Part shown: piece by piece, positions 8,067 through 16,908 of the stretch
Layout: the number at the start of each line of letters is the position of its first letter
Numbering within the stretch: position 1 is the first letter of the stretch
Assembly: GCA_900551015.1 (NCBI GenBank)
Contig: URUI01000002.1
Coordinates: 1-64,000 of the forward strand
Direction of reading: 5' to 3'
DNA length: 64,000 nucleotides
Source: an uncultured Collinsella sp.
Lineage (GTDB): Bacteria > Actinomycetota > Coriobacteriia > Coriobacteriales > Coriobacteriaceae
The notes under the pieces: generated by a model
The model's database searches: none
Told to the model about the DNA's origin: nothing
What the model saw: only the letters and a program-made list of their open reading frames with translations
Position numbers and translations under genes: made by a program

Positions 8067-10142
8067 ATGAGATTCTCGATTATTAGCGAGATCCCCGGCA
8101 GGACCCGCCTCCAGTTGGCGGGTCCTGTGCCAGAGAGCGATCTCGATGCGCTTCTAAAGCTCAGCGGCGAAATCGATGGTGTGCGCAAGGTGCGCGTCTA
8201 CGGCCGCATCGGCCAGATGGCACTCGAATACGACGAGTCGCGCCGCGCGAGCGTGCTGGCCGCCGTCGGTGCGCTCGACGCTCAGGCCATTGCCGACGCA
8301 AAGACGGGTTACGTGATGCAGCTTGAGCCGCGCAAGCACAAACTCGTTATGGACCTAGCGACACTCGTCGGTGCCCATTACGCGCGTCGCTGGTTTTTGC
8401 CCACGCCCCTGCGTGCGGTGTTTGTCGTAGCCGGTTACATGACCTTTTTGCGCGCTGCCCTTCATGAGCTGGCGCAGCCGCGCCTGACCGTTCCCGTGCT
8501 CGACGCTTCGGCCATCGGCATTTCGTTCGTCAAACGTGATGTCGACACCGCAGGCCAGACGATGTTCCTGCTCAACGTGGGCGAGCTGCTCGAGGACTAC
8601 ACCCGCGCCATGAGCGAAAACGAGCTCATCAACTCGCTGCTCGATGTGCCCGATAAGGCGCAAAAGGTCGTCGGCGACATCGAGGTAAGCGTTGCCGCCG
8701 CCGAGCTCGAGCCCGGCGACTTGGTGGCCGTGCGTACTGGCATGTCCATTTGCATCGACGGTGTTGTCGAGCAGGGGAGCGCTATGGTCAACCAGGCGAC
8801 CCTGACCGGCGAGCCGCTGGCCGTCGAACGCAGCGTGGGCGACGACGTGTTCGCCGGAACCGTCGTGGAAGACGGCAGCATCTTGGTGCGCGTGCGCGCC
8901 AATACGGCGCAAACCAAACTGCGCTCGATCGTCTCGCTCGTGCAGACGGCCGACTCGCTCAAGTCCGAGGGCCAGTCGCACATGGAAGACCTCGCCAACA
9001 AGATCGTCCCGTGGAACTTCCTGCTCGCGGGCCTTGTCGCTCTCACCACGCGCAGCCTTATCAAGACCTCGGCGGCGCTGATGGTCGACTACTCGTGCGC
9101 ACTCAAGCTCACGGGTTCCGTCGCCGTCATGACCGCCATGAGCGATGCCGCCAAGATGGGCGTCATGGTCAAGGGCGCGAAGTACTTTGAGTCGTTTGCC
9201 AAGGCCGACACCATTGTGTTTGATAAGACCGGCACGCTGACCGAGGCGCAGCCGCGCCTGGCTTGTGTGCTGACGACCGACGGCTGGAGCGAGGACGAGG
9301 TCCTGCGCCTTTCTGCCTGCCTGGAGGAGCATTTCCCGCATCCGGTGGCGCGTGCCGTGGTCAACGCCGCCTGCGAGCGCGGGCTCGAGCACCGCGAGCG
9401 CCATGCTGCGGTCGAGTACATCGTGGCACATGGTATTGCTTCGTCCATCGAAGGGCGTCGCGCGATTATCGGCTCGGCACACTTTGTGTTTGAGGACGAG
9501 AGCGCGCAGCTCTATTCCGACATTAAGGAGCGCATTGAGTCCCAGATGCAGGGCCTGTCGCCGCTGTATCTGGCGGTCGATGGGAAGGTCGTCGGCGTGC
9601 TCGGCATCGAGGATCCGCTCAAGGCCGGGGTCCGTGAGGCCATCGCCGACCTGCACGCGTTGGGCGTTAAGCATGTCGTTATGCTCACGGGCGACTCGGA
9701 GCGCACGGCCGAGCGCATTGCTCGCGAGGCAGGGGTCGACGAGTTTAAGGCCGAGCTGCTGCCCGAGGACAAGTACGCGTATGTGGAGCGCATTAAGGGC
9801 GAGGGGCGCCACGTTGCCATGGTGGGCGACGGTGTCAACGATTCGCCGGCGCTCGGTTTGGCCGACGTGGGCTTGGCGATGGGTGGCGGAAGCGACATCG
9901 CCAAGGAGGTTGCCGACATCATCCTGACCGATACGGATCTTGCCGCGATCGTGCGCCTGCGCCGTATGAGTCAGGGGCTTATCGATCGTCTGACGAGTTC
10001 GTATTCCAAGGTGATGCTCACCAACTCGGCGCTCCTGGCGCTGGGCATTACCGGCATGATCACTCCGCAGACGTCGTCACTGCTGCACAACGGCTCAACG
10101 ATCGCCTACAGCCTGGGCAACGCCAAGGCATATCTGCGTTAA
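8067..10142 (+). CDS. Heavy-metal-type (P1B-like) cation-transporting ATPase
   Basis: A 691-residue P-type ATPase. Residues 1-~70 look like a heavy-metal-associated fold without the usual CxxC. The actuator carries TLTGEPLAVE; the phosphorylation site DKTGTLT is at ~386-392; the nucleotide domain has the P1B-specific HP pair in FPHPVARAV; the hinge motif GDGVNDSPAL is at ~587. The membrane motif that normally reads CPC, CPH or SPC is here Y342-S-C-A-L-K, lacking the proline, so the metal cannot be assigned by the standard subclasses. It is co-transcribed with the small membrane protein upstream and ends at a strong terminator. The nearby metal-box-like palindrome suggests Fe, Mn or another transition metal, but this is inference. 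Confidence 0.92.
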   Translation: MRFSIISEIPGRTRLQLAGPVPESDLDALLKLSGEIDGVRKVRVYGRIGQMALEYDESRRASVLAAVGALDAQAIADAKTGYVMQLEPRKHKLVMDLATLVGAHYARRWFLPTPLRAVFVVAGYMTFLRAALHELAQPRLTVPVLDASAIGISFVKRDVDTAGQTMFLLNVGELLEDYTRAMSENELINSLLDVPDKAQKVVGDIEVSVAAAELEPGDLVAVRTGMSICIDGVVEQGSAMVNQATLTGEPLAVERSVGDDVFAGTVVEDGSILVRVRANTAQTKLRSIVSLVQTADSLKSEGQSHMEDLANKIVPWNFLLAGLVALTTRSLIKTSAALMVDYSCALKLTGSVAVMTAMSDAAKMGVMVKGAKYFESFAKADTIVFDKTGTLTEAQPRLACVLTTDGWSEDEVLRLSACLEEHFPHPVARAVVNAACERGLEHRERHAAVEYIVAHGIASSIEGRRAIIGSAHFVFEDESAQLYSDIKERIESQMQGLSPLYLAVDGKVVGVLGIEDPLKAGVREAIADLHALGVKHVVMLTGDSERTAERIAREAGVDEFKAELLPEDKYAYVERIKGEGRHVAMVGDGVNDSPALGLADVGLAMGGGSDIAKEVADIILTDTDLAAIVRLRRMSQGLIDRLTSSYSKVMLTNSALLALGITGMITPQTSSLLHNGSTIAYSLGNAKAYLR

Positions 10143-10166
10143 CAGACGTGTTCACCCACGTTATCT

Positions 10167-10212
10167 GGCCTGCGCCCAGACGGCATCGGTGTCGTCCGGG
10201 CGCAGGCCTTTT
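10167..10212 (+). terminator. Strong terminator after the P-type ATPase
   Basis: An 11-bp perfect stem GGCCTGCGCCC/GGGCGCAGGCC, extended by an inner paired segment, is followed by TTTT. Confidence 0.9.
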
Positions 10213-10216
10213 GCAT

Positions 10217-10263
10217 TTGACCATGTGCTAGCTTCTTTATATAGTGGTGCTAGCAGGGCTAGC
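10217..10263 (+). promoter_or_regulatory. Promoter and operator of the toxin-antitoxin pair
   Basis: TTGACC (10217-10222) and TATAGT (10240-10245) are separated by 17 bp, a good sigma-70-type promoter. Three GCTAGC hexamers (10227-10232, 10249-10254, 10258-10263) bracket the -10 box. Such repeats at a toxin-antitoxin promoter are the expected target of autorepression by the antitoxin. Confidence 0.75.
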
Positions 10264-10284
10264 AATTGAAGGGAGCGGGTCAAC

Positions 10285-10638
10285 GTGGGTGCTGTTAGCG
10301 GCATGGCGCAGGTGAACGTTCGCGTGGATCGCCAGGTCAAGGACCATGCGGAGGAAGCGTTGCGGCTTTCGGGCGGGTCACTGCCCGAGCTCATCAAAAA
10401 GGTGGTGGCCAAGGTCGCGCAGGGCGGCGGGCAGTGCGAGGAAGTGCTTGCGGCCATCGGCGACCGGCGGCAGACCGTCGCGTCCGATACTCCGTTCGCC
10501 GCATCATGGGCGGTGGCAGACCGGCTTTATGCAGATCTGGGCATCGCTACGTCGCCCGTATCCGACGATCGCGATTGGGACACAATCTATTCCGAAGCCA
10601 TGGACGAGCGCTATCGCCAAAAGGGGATGATCCTGTGA
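10285..10638 (+). CDS. RelB/DinJ-like antitoxin
   Basis: A 117-residue protein whose N-terminus (MAQVNVRVDRQVKDHAEEAL from residue 7) is the ribbon-helix-helix DNA-binding segment typical of RelB/DinJ antitoxins. The C-terminal half would wrap the toxin. The chosen start is the GTG at 10285, seven bases after GGGAGCGG; the ATG at 10303 is an alternative six codons in. The stop overlaps the PIN toxin start (GTGA), a hallmark of type II toxin-antitoxin operons. The antitoxin and the complex probably repress their own promoter through the GCTAGC repeats. Confidence 0.85.
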   Translation: MGAVSGMAQVNVRVDRQVKDHAEEALRLSGGSLPELIKKVVAKVAQGGGQCEEVLAAIGDRRQTVASDTPFAASWAVADRLYADLGIATSPVSDDRDWDTIYSEAMDERYRQKGMIL

Positions 10639-11150
10639 GCGGAGCCCCTCTTAAGATCATGGTGGATGCCAACGTTTGGGTCGATTCGTTTTGCGCCGAC
10701 CATGCCGAGTCGCTCGCTGCTCGTGCCTTTATTGGGCAGGCGGCGGAGGCAGGGGCATTGATGTTCTTTCCGGTGCATATCGCCAAGGACGTGCTGTACG
10801 TTGTCCAACACGAGCTGAAGCGTAGCGTTCTTGCCAGTGGGGGAGCGCTCGACGAGGCATCTGCCCGTGCAATTGGCGATGCGGCGCTGGCGTTTGTTCG
10901 GAACATGACCGAAAACGCCACGGCCGTGGGTGCAGATGCGTCGGACCTTTGGCTGGCCGACAAATACTTAGCGCTCCATCGCGATTACGAGGACAACTTG
11001 GTACTCGCCGCATGCAAACGCGCGCAGGTCGATTACTTGGTGACCAACGATCGCAAGCTGCTCGAACATGCCGATCTTGCAGCAAAGACCCCGCGCCAAA
11101 TGATGCCGATTCTTGCTTTGGCCAAACGCGGCAGCGCGGTTATCGGTTGA
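10635..11150 (+). CDS. PIN-domain toxin (VapC-like ribonuclease)
   Basis: A 171-residue PIN-domain protein. The N-terminus KIMVDANVWVDSF supplies the first acidic catalytic Asp; LHRDYEDNLVLAACKR and DYLVTNDRKLL supply the later acidic residues that bind Mg or Mn. PIN toxins cleave RNA, often tRNA. The start is GTG at 10635, sharing four bases with the antitoxin stop. A RelB/DinJ-type antitoxin paired with a PIN toxin, rather than with a RelE/YafQ fold, is a mixed pairing. It ends at a bidirectional hairpin shared with the convergent hypothetical gene. Confidence 0.88.
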   Translation: MSGAPLKIMVDANVWVDSFCADHAESLAARAFIGQAAEAGALMFFPVHIAKDVLYVVQHELKRSVLASGGALDEASARAIGDAALAFVRNMTENATAVGADASDLWLADKYLALHRDYEDNLVLAACKRAQVDYLVTNDRKLLEHADLAAKTPRQMMPILALAKRGSAVIG

Positions 11151-11162
11151 CGCGAACTGTTT

Positions 11163-11199
11163 GCGGGCCCCTTGGACGACGATGCGCCAAGGGGCCCGC
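11163..11199. terminator. Bidirectional terminator hairpin
   Basis: A 13-bp perfect stem GCGGGCCCCTTGG/CCAAGGGGCCCGC lies between the convergent PIN toxin gene and the 11209-11643 gene. Confidence 0.75.
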
Positions 11200-11208
11200 G
11201 TCTGCTAT

Positions 11209-11643
11209 TTACAAAAGCTCGGCCTTGATGGCGGGACTTTCTGCGAGCTGCTCGGCTGCCTTTTCGTCGGAGCTGTCGAGTGCTGCCAGACTGCGGTAGA
11301 CCCACTCGTTGACCTGGGTGTTCTTGACTCCTGCGGTCTGCATAAGGGCGCCTACCTCGCGGATTGCTGCGAGCAGATCGGCTTTGGGACCCGCGAGCTC
11401 GACCTCGATGCCGTGGTAGGCGGCCACGCCGCGGTTCTCACTCACGTGGTCGATAAAGCCCTCGACGGTCTCAAGCTGCTGGGCGAGTGCTGCATCATCG
11501 TCAGCGTCCAGCGCAACAAGGGCGTTCGAAACCGTGAGGGCGGGATGTCCGCAGGGGACAAAGCCTTCGATGACATCCATAGCTTCGGTAATGGTTGAGC
11601 CCAGGCCTGCGAGGGCATTGACGAGTTGCTGCTTGGTATCCAT
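11209..11643 (-). CDS. Hypothetical protein, 144 residues
   Basis: No family recognised. The product is soluble, acidic and predicted mostly helical, with two cysteine-free halves joined around residue 75; it has no signal peptide or membrane segment. The start ATG at 11643 follows AAAGGA at good spacing, and codon use matches the host, so it is very likely a real gene. It is monocistronic, convergent with the PIN toxin, with the tmRNA gene on the other side. There is no functional clue from context. Confidence 0.7.
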   Translation of the reverse strand: MDTKQQLVNALAGLGSTITEAMDVIEGFVPCGHPALTVSNALVALDADDDAALAQQLETVEGFIDHVSENRGVAAYHGIEVELAGPKADLLAAIREVGALMQTAGVKNTQVNEWVYRSLAALDSSDEKAAEQLAESPAIKAELL

Positions 11644-11882
11644 AACGGTCCTTTCGACGGGTCAATTTTGCTTGGCGAAAATATACGTGACGCGATCGGT
11701 AACAAAAGCGCGAAGTGCGGCGCACATTGGGGTCTTCACAGCTCGTGCATAGAACAGCTGTCCGCTTTCAGAACGTGGTAAGATAACACTCCACAAGCGG
11801 GGCTCGCCCCGTATGTTCCTTGAAAAGTCGACGGTTATCGGGTGTTTGCAGGCCCGATACCATCCAGACTTTCCCAACATTC

Positions 11883-12245
11883 GGGGGCGACTGGTTTCGA
11901 CACGATAGCTCTGAGAGAGGAAGCAAGCCGAGGTCTCCTCGCCTCGTTAAACAGGGGTACCGTCAAATTGAATTGACAACAACTCTTCTTTTGAGCCTAT
12001 GGCTCTCGCTGCTTAGTTTATAGCGGCGCGTCAACCCGGTGATTTCCCCGACACCGGCGCGACGTCATTTTAGGGGAATGCTCCTGCGCACGTAATCGGT
12101 ATGGCGCGGGCTAAGACCGAACCGGTTAGGACGCCGCGAGCGTGTCGCTGCGCGCAAAGCGTCCGAGACTAAACCAGCGACTGAGCTTGGAGATGCCAAT
12201 CAGGGGGCTTTCGTGGACCGGAGTTCGATTCTCCGCGCCTCCACC
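11883..12245 (+). ncRNA. ssrA: Transfer-messenger RNA (tmRNA)
   Basis: The 5' end GGGGGCGACTGGTTTCGAC and the 3' end, a T-arm GGAGTTCGATTCTCC followed by CGCCTCCACCA, are the paired tRNA-like ends of a one-piece tmRNA, about 363 nt. The tag frame appears to resume near 11975 and encodes DNNSSFEPMALAA before TAG at 12014-12016; the ALAA ending is the usual ClpXP/FtsH degron. The RNA rescues stalled ribosomes together with SmpB. The CCA is encoded. The exact resume codon is inferred from the frame of the ALAA-stop. Confidence 0.95.
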
Positions 12246-12302
12246 ATAAGTAACAGGCAGGTAGATACTCATATCTACCTGCCTTTTTATTTCTTGTCCG
12301 CA

Positions 12303-12560
12303 CCGCGGAGAATCGAACTCTGTGCAGGGCGCGGGCGTAAAGAAAACGCGTAAGCGTTTTTAGCCCGCGGGCGAGGACGCCGGCAGGCGGCCGAAGCCGG
12401 TGCGGATTTGCGAAGCAAATACGCGGATTCTCCGCGCAAAGCCCCAGCCAAAACAGATGTGCTGCCGACGGCATTTCTGCTGGCTGTGCCCCGCGCCGAC
12501 AGATCCCCTTCATCCGCGGAGAATCGAACTCTGTTTAGGGCGCGGACGTTAAGCAAACGC
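12303..12560 (-). repeat. Two T-arm-like direct repeats downstream of tmRNA
   Basis: Two ~47-base segments (12303-12349 and 12514-12560) begin with the same 21 bases and stay similar through the rest. Read on the minus strand they contain AGAGTTCGATTCTCCGCGG, close to the tmRNA T-arm at 12220-12237. They therefore look like inverted copies of the tmRNA 3' end, 211 bp apart. tmRNA and tRNA 3' ends are common integrase attachment sites, so these may be relics of past insertions. No integrase or coding sequence is recognisable between them. Confidence 0.6.
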
Positions 12561-12572
12561 TACGGCAACGCA

Positions 12573-12841
12573 GGGTGGGACACGCTTTCCTAACGGCGGC
12601 CCAGGCGGAAAATCCATCCCGGAATTCCGGCTCAGACTGGGGTGCAGTTTCCGGATGACGCCTCAAGCGGAAACTGCATCCCGGAATCTTCATTCGGAAT
12701 GGGATGCAATTTCCAAATGAATGGCTAGCGGAAAGTATATCCCGGAATCCGCGCTCAGAACGGGTCGCGCTTTCCCAACGGCGGTCCAAGCGGAAAGCGC
12801 ATCCCGTAATCCCGCCTCAAACTGGGACGCACTTTCCGCTT
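12573..12841. repeat. Array of ~62-bp hairpin repeats
   Basis: Units begin with GCGGAAA at 12605, 12667, 12728 and 12790 (spacings 62, 61, 62), with a half unit before the first. Each unit contains an imperfect inverted repeat of type GGAAA-n-GCATCCC ... GGGATGC-n-TTTCC, so each can fold as a ~45-base hairpin. Units differ at many positions but often keep pairing. The array fills the non-coding gap between tmRNA and the patatin gene; no ORF in it is credible. Confidence 0.8.
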
Positions 12842-12924
12842 CACCTGCCGCCTCAAAAAACCTGCGCGCCCTCCATCCCAAAACTGGGTAGAAGAAAGTC
12901 AAAACGCAATCGCAGGAGGTCAAT

Positions 12925-13803
12925 ATGACTGCAGAAGATAAGGCAAAGAACGCCGGCAAGGTCGCGCTCGTCTTGGAGGGTGGCAGTTTTCGTGGGCAGT
13001 TTACCGCCGGCGTGCTCGACGTTCTCATGGAGGCCGGTGTCGAAATTCCGGCGGTGTATGGCGTCTCGGCCGGTGCGCTCAATGGCGTCAACTACAAGTC
13101 GCACCAGATCGGTCGCACCAACCGAGTCAATTTGACCTTCTGCAACGACAGCCGCTACATGGGCGCCGCGTCGTTTGCGTCCACGGGTTCCATCGTGGGT
13201 TACGACTTTATCTTCAACGACGTCCAGGACCGCCTGGATCCTTTTGATAACGAGACGTTCGACGCGAGCCCCATCGAGATGTATGCCGTTGCGACGGACA
13301 TGCTCTTTGGAACCGCCGCGTACCTGCCCGTCAAAAGCGCCGTGCTCGACCTCGATGCCGTGCGCGCCTCGACATCGTTGCCGCTGGTGACGCCACCGGT
13401 CGAGATCGACGGACACAAATACGTCGACGGCGGCGTGGCCGATTCGGTCCCCATCGAGCATGTGCTGGAGGAGGCCGGGTTCGATCGCGCGGTCGTCATT
13501 GTCACGCAGGACCGCTCGTACGAGAAAAAGCCCTACGAGTTTATGCCTGCCGCGCGTGCCCGCTATGCCGAATACCCCTACCTGCTCGAGGCTATCGAGA
13601 CGCGCCACGACCGCTACAACATCCAGCGCATGCACCTGTGGAAGTATGAGCGCGAGGGCCGTGCGTTGGTCGTCGCTCCGCAAAAGCCGGTCGAGGTCGG
13701 CCATGTCGAGCACGATCCGGCAAAGCTTTTGGACCTGTATATCCAGGGCCGTCAGGAGGCAAAGCGCCTGCTCGCGGAAATCCAAGAGTTCGTTGAGCGC
13801 TAG
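12925..13803 (+). CDS. Patatin-like phospholipase/acyl hydrolase
   Basis: A 292-residue patatin-family lipid acyl hydrolase. It has the glycine-rich oxyanion loop LEGGSFRGQFTAG, the nucleophile elbow GVSAG (catalytic serine ~46) and the Asp of the Ser-Asp dyad in DGGVADSVP. No signal peptide is seen, so it is cytoplasmic or membrane-associated. The ATG follows a good AGGAGG site. It is probably monocistronic. Substrate unknown; bacterial homologues of the YjjU/RssA type are similarly small. Confidence 0.9.
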   Translation: MTAEDKAKNAGKVALVLEGGSFRGQFTAGVLDVLMEAGVEIPAVYGVSAGALNGVNYKSHQIGRTNRVNLTFCNDSRYMGAASFASTGSIVGYDFIFNDVQDRLDPFDNETFDASPIEMYAVATDMLFGTAAYLPVKSAVLDLDAVRASTSLPLVTPPVEIDGHKYVDGGVADSVPIEHVLEEAGFDRAVVIVTQDRSYEKKPYEFMPAARARYAEYPYLLEAIETRHDRYNIQRMHLWKYEREGRALVVAPQKPVEVGHVEHDPAKLLDLYIQGRQEAKRLLAEIQEFVER

Positions 13804-13903
13804 CGACGGCGAACCCTCAAAAAATGACAACAGCTAAAGAGTTGGAAAAATCACGGCTCGTGGATGACATGTGCAGAAACTCTGGTCGGAGCCAAAATAC
13901 CTG

Positions 13904-13970
13904 TTGACTCGGGCGACGAGCGGGGTAATATGGACGGGTTACTTGCAGAGCCCCGTGAATCTCTGTAACA
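13904..13970 (+). promoter_or_regulatory. rplM-rpsI promoter and leader hairpin
   Basis: TTGACT (13904-13909) and TAATAT (13926-13931) with 16-bp spacing form a strong promoter. The leader then contains GTTACTTGCAGAG ... CTCTGTAAC, able to form a stem with a small internal bulge. In other bacteria L13 leaders mediate autoregulation; whether this hairpin does so is inference. Confidence 0.6.
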
Positions 13971-13997
13971 ACACGTACTGTACATGGAGGAGTCTAA

Positions 13998-14441
13998 GTG
14001 ATTTCGAAATCGACTCACTACGCCAAGCAGGGCGAGGTCCAGCGCAACTGGGTTCTCGTCGACGCCGATGGTGCTGTCCTGGGCCGTCTTGCCACCCAGA
14101 TCGCAATGATCCTGCGCGGTAAGAACAAGCCCCAGTTCACGCCCAACAGCGACTGCGGCGACTTCGTTGTCGTCATCAACGCCGATAAGGTCCAGCTTAC
14201 CGGCAACAAGGCCGACACGAAGACCTATTATCGCCACAGCGGCTACAACGGCGGCCTCAAGGCTGAGAGCTTCCGCCAGGCTATGGAGAAGCACCCGGAG
14301 AAGGTCATCGAGCGCGCCGTTCGCGGCATGCTGCCCAAGACCACCCTCGGCCGTGCCCAGATGACCAAGCTTAAGGTCTACGCTGGTGCCGAGCATCCGC
14401 ACGCTGCCCAGAACCCCACGAAGATTGAGCTGGAGGCTTAA
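13998..14441 (+). CDS. rplM: 50S ribosomal protein L13
   Basis: A 147-residue L13 of normal length, an early assembly protein of the large subunit. Recognised by [16 protein letters not shown], the [12 protein letters not shown] segment and the [14 protein letters not shown] motif near the C-terminus. It starts at GTG (13998) behind GGAGG. It is followed after two bases by rpsI in the conserved rplM-rpsI operon. Confidence 0.97.
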   Translation: MISKSTHYAKQGEVQRNWVLVDADGAVLGRLATQIAMILRGKNKPQFTPNSDCGDFVVVINADKVQLTGNKADTKTYYRHSGYNGGLKAESFRQAMEKHPEKVIERAVRGMLPKTTLGRAQMTKLKVYAGAEHPHAAQNPTKIELEA

Positions 14442-14443
14442 AG

Positions 14444-14839
<396 letters not shown>

Positions 14840-14869
14840 GGTTTTATCTCCTTACGAGATACAATGTAC

Positions 14870-14912
14870 AAGCGGGGCCTACCGACTGCTCGGTGGGTCC
14901 CGCTTTTCTTTT
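14870..14912 (+). terminator. Terminator of the rplM-rpsI operon
   Basis: AAGCGGGGCCTACCGA pairs with TCGGTGGGTCCCGCTT (with a G-T pair) around a four-base loop, followed by TTCTTTTC. Confidence 0.9.
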
Positions 14913-14961
14913 CGACTAGGGTGGGCGGCTTCGTTTTGCCCACTTGGGAAGGAGCGATCCT

Positions 14962-16299
14962 ATGCCCCAGAACATCTTCGGTACCGATGGCGTCCGTGGC
15001 GTCGCCAACGCCGACCTCTCGTGCGACCTCGCGTTTCGCCTGGGCCGCGCGGCGACCAAGTTCCTTGGCCCGGACATCTGCATCGGCCGCGACACGCGTC
15101 TTTCGGGTACCATGCTCGAGAGTGCTCTGACCGCTGGCATTATGGCAGAGGGCGGCCGTCCGCATTGCTGCGGCGTTATCCCTACGCCGGCCGTGGCGCT
15201 GCTCACCGTCCAAAACGAGCTCGACGGCGGCATCGTCATCTCCGCTTCGCACAATCCGCCGGAGTTCAACGGCATCAAGTTCTTTAGCCGCAAGGGCATG
15301 AAGCTTCCCGATGCTGTCGAGGAAGAGATCAGCGCCTGGGTCATGTCCGAGGAGGCCATGGCTGCCGACACGCTGCCGACCGGCGCCGGTGTGGGTCATA
15401 TCATCAAGATGAAAGACGCCCGCAAGGCCTATGTCGATCATGCCATCAGCACGCTCGACGGCCTTAAACTCGATGGCCTGGTTGTTGCCGTCGACTGCGG
15501 CCACGGTGCTTCCTGCCAGACCACGCCCGCCGCGCTGCAGCGCCTGGGCGCCACGGTCCATGCCATCAACACCGATTACTGCGGCACCGACATTAACGTT
15601 GAGTGCGGCTCTACGCACCTTGAGCCCCTGCGCGAGCTCGTGCTGCGAACCCACGCCGACATCGGCCTGGCCCACGACGGCGACGCCGATCGCGTGCTGT
15701 TCGTGGACAGCGAGGGCAACGAGATCGATGGCGACTACATTCTTGCCATCTGCGGCTCCGACCTGGCCGCTCGCGGCAAGCTCGCCAATTCCGAGATCGT
15801 CTCGACCGTTATGTGCAACCTGGGCTTCTCCATCGCAATGAAGGAGCAGGGCTTCGAGATGGTCCAGACCGCCGTGGGCGACCGCTATGTTCTTGAGCGC
15901 ATGCTCGCGGATGGCGCCGTCATCGGTGGCGAGCAGTCCGGCCACATCATCTTCCTGGAGCACAACACCACCGGTGACGGGCTGGTGACGGCCCTGCAGC
16001 TGCTGGCCGTGCTCAAGCGCACCGGCCGCACCCTCACCGACCTTGCCGGCATCATGAAGAAGTACCCGCAGGTACTCGTCAACGTGCATTCGGACAACAA
16101 GGCCGGCCTGGACGATTGCCAGCCCATTTGGGACGCCGTCGCTGCCGCCGAGAAGGAGCTCAACGGCCGCGGCCGCATCTTGGTGCGCCCGAGCGGTACC
16201 GAGCCGCTGGTTCGCGTTATGGCCGAGGCGGAGACGCACGAGCTCACCCAGCGCGTTGTCGACGACATCGTCGAGGTTGTCAAGCGTGAACTTCCCTAA
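14962..16299 (+). CDS. glmM: Phosphoglucosamine mutase
   Basis: GlmM interconverts glucosamine-6-phosphate and glucosamine-1-phosphate on the route to UDP-GlcNAc for peptidoglycan. The product is 445 residues, the normal length. It begins MPQNIFGTDGVRG; SASHNPPEFNGIKF holds the phosphoserine, DGDADRVLFVD binds the metal, and RPSGTEPLVRVMAE is the phosphate-binding loop. The start is the ATG at 14962 after AAGGAG; an upstream in-frame ATG at 14944 lacks a ribosome site. It lies near nagB and EIIA(Glc), an amino-sugar neighbourhood. Confidence 0.97.
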   Translation: MPQNIFGTDGVRGVANADLSCDLAFRLGRAATKFLGPDICIGRDTRLSGTMLESALTAGIMAEGGRPHCCGVIPTPAVALLTVQNELDGGIVISASHNPPEFNGIKFFSRKGMKLPDAVEEEISAWVMSEEAMAADTLPTGAGVGHIIKMKDARKAYVDHAISTLDGLKLDGLVVAVDCGHGASCQTTPAALQRLGATVHAINTDYCGTDINVECGSTHLEPLRELVLRTHADIGLAHDGDADRVLFVDSEGNEIDGDYILAICGSDLAARGKLANSEIVSTVMCNLGFSIAMKEQGFEMVQTAVGDRYVLERMLADGAVIGGEQSGHIIFLEHNTTGDGLVTALQLLAVLKRTGRTLTDLAGIMKKYPQVLVNVHSDNKAGLDDCQPIWDAVAAAEKELNGRGRILVRPSGTEPLVRVMAEAETHELTQRVVDDIVEVVKRELP

Positions 16300-16370
16300 T
16301 GGTCAAAAACGGGTGCCAAGTGGTAAACTGTTAAAGCAATTTTGATTGATTGGTATGTCCGAGGGGGAGC

Positions 16371-16868
16371 ATGTTCACTAAAGTCCTAAGGTCTTTTGGT
16401 ATGCGTGGTCGAGTCCTTACGCTGGATGCTCCCATCTCGGGCGACGTCATTCCGCTCTCCGAGGTAAACGATCAGACGTTTGCCACCGGCCTTTTGGGCC
16501 AGGGCGTTGCCATTCAGCCTACGGGTACGCGTGTGATTGCGCCGGCAGACGCCAAGGTCGAGGCCATTTTTCCCACGGGTCACGCCGTCGCGCTCAACAC
16601 GGTCGATGGCTTGGACGTGCTCATCCACGTTGGTTTGGACACTGTTCAGCTCGAGGGCAAGCACTTTACTGTACATGCGCAAGTGGGTGACATCGTCCAT
16701 AAGGGCGATGTGCTCATCGAGTTCGATCGCGAGGCAATTGCTGCCGAGGGTTACGATGTGACGGTTCCCATCTTGGTGTGCAACTCCGTTGAGTTCTCGA
16801 GCATCAAAGGCTCCGTTGGCGAGCATGTCGAGGAGATGGACCAGCTCATCGTCGCGCGTGAGCGCTAG
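16371..16868 (+). CDS. crr: PTS glucose-family EIIA protein
   Basis: A 165-residue EIIA(Glc)-type phosphocarrier. The phospho-accepting histidine is in DVLIHVGLDTV, a second conserved histidine lies in the upstream GHAVAL, and the N-terminal APISGDVIPL is typical. It passes phosphate from HPr to membrane EIIBC proteins and may regulate permeases. The start is the ATG at 16371 behind GAGGGGGAG. The alpha-glucoside EIIBC at 33743 lacks its own EIIA, so this protein is a natural partner (inference). It is followed by a GC-rich hairpin. Confidence 0.92.
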   Translation: MFTKVLRSFGMRGRVLTLDAPISGDVIPLSEVNDQTFATGLLGQGVAIQPTGTRVIAPADAKVEAIFPTGHAVALNTVDGLDVLIHVGLDTVQLEGKHFTVHAQVGDIVHKGDVLIEFDREAIAAEGYDVTVPILVCNSVEFSSIKGSVGEHVEEMDQLIVARER

Positions 16869-16908
16869 TCGCTCCGCTTTGCCTTTAGCCTACAATTCAA
16901 ACACGTTT

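Noticed and set aside
12169..12513. 114-codon minus-strand frame across tmRNA
   Set aside because: It spans the tmRNA 3' end; RGESNSGPRKPP is a well-known false translation of tRNA-like ends.
12573..12841. CRISPR array
   Set aside because: Units are variable throughout, with internal inverted repeats and no constant repeat plus unique spacers; no cas genes are in the window.
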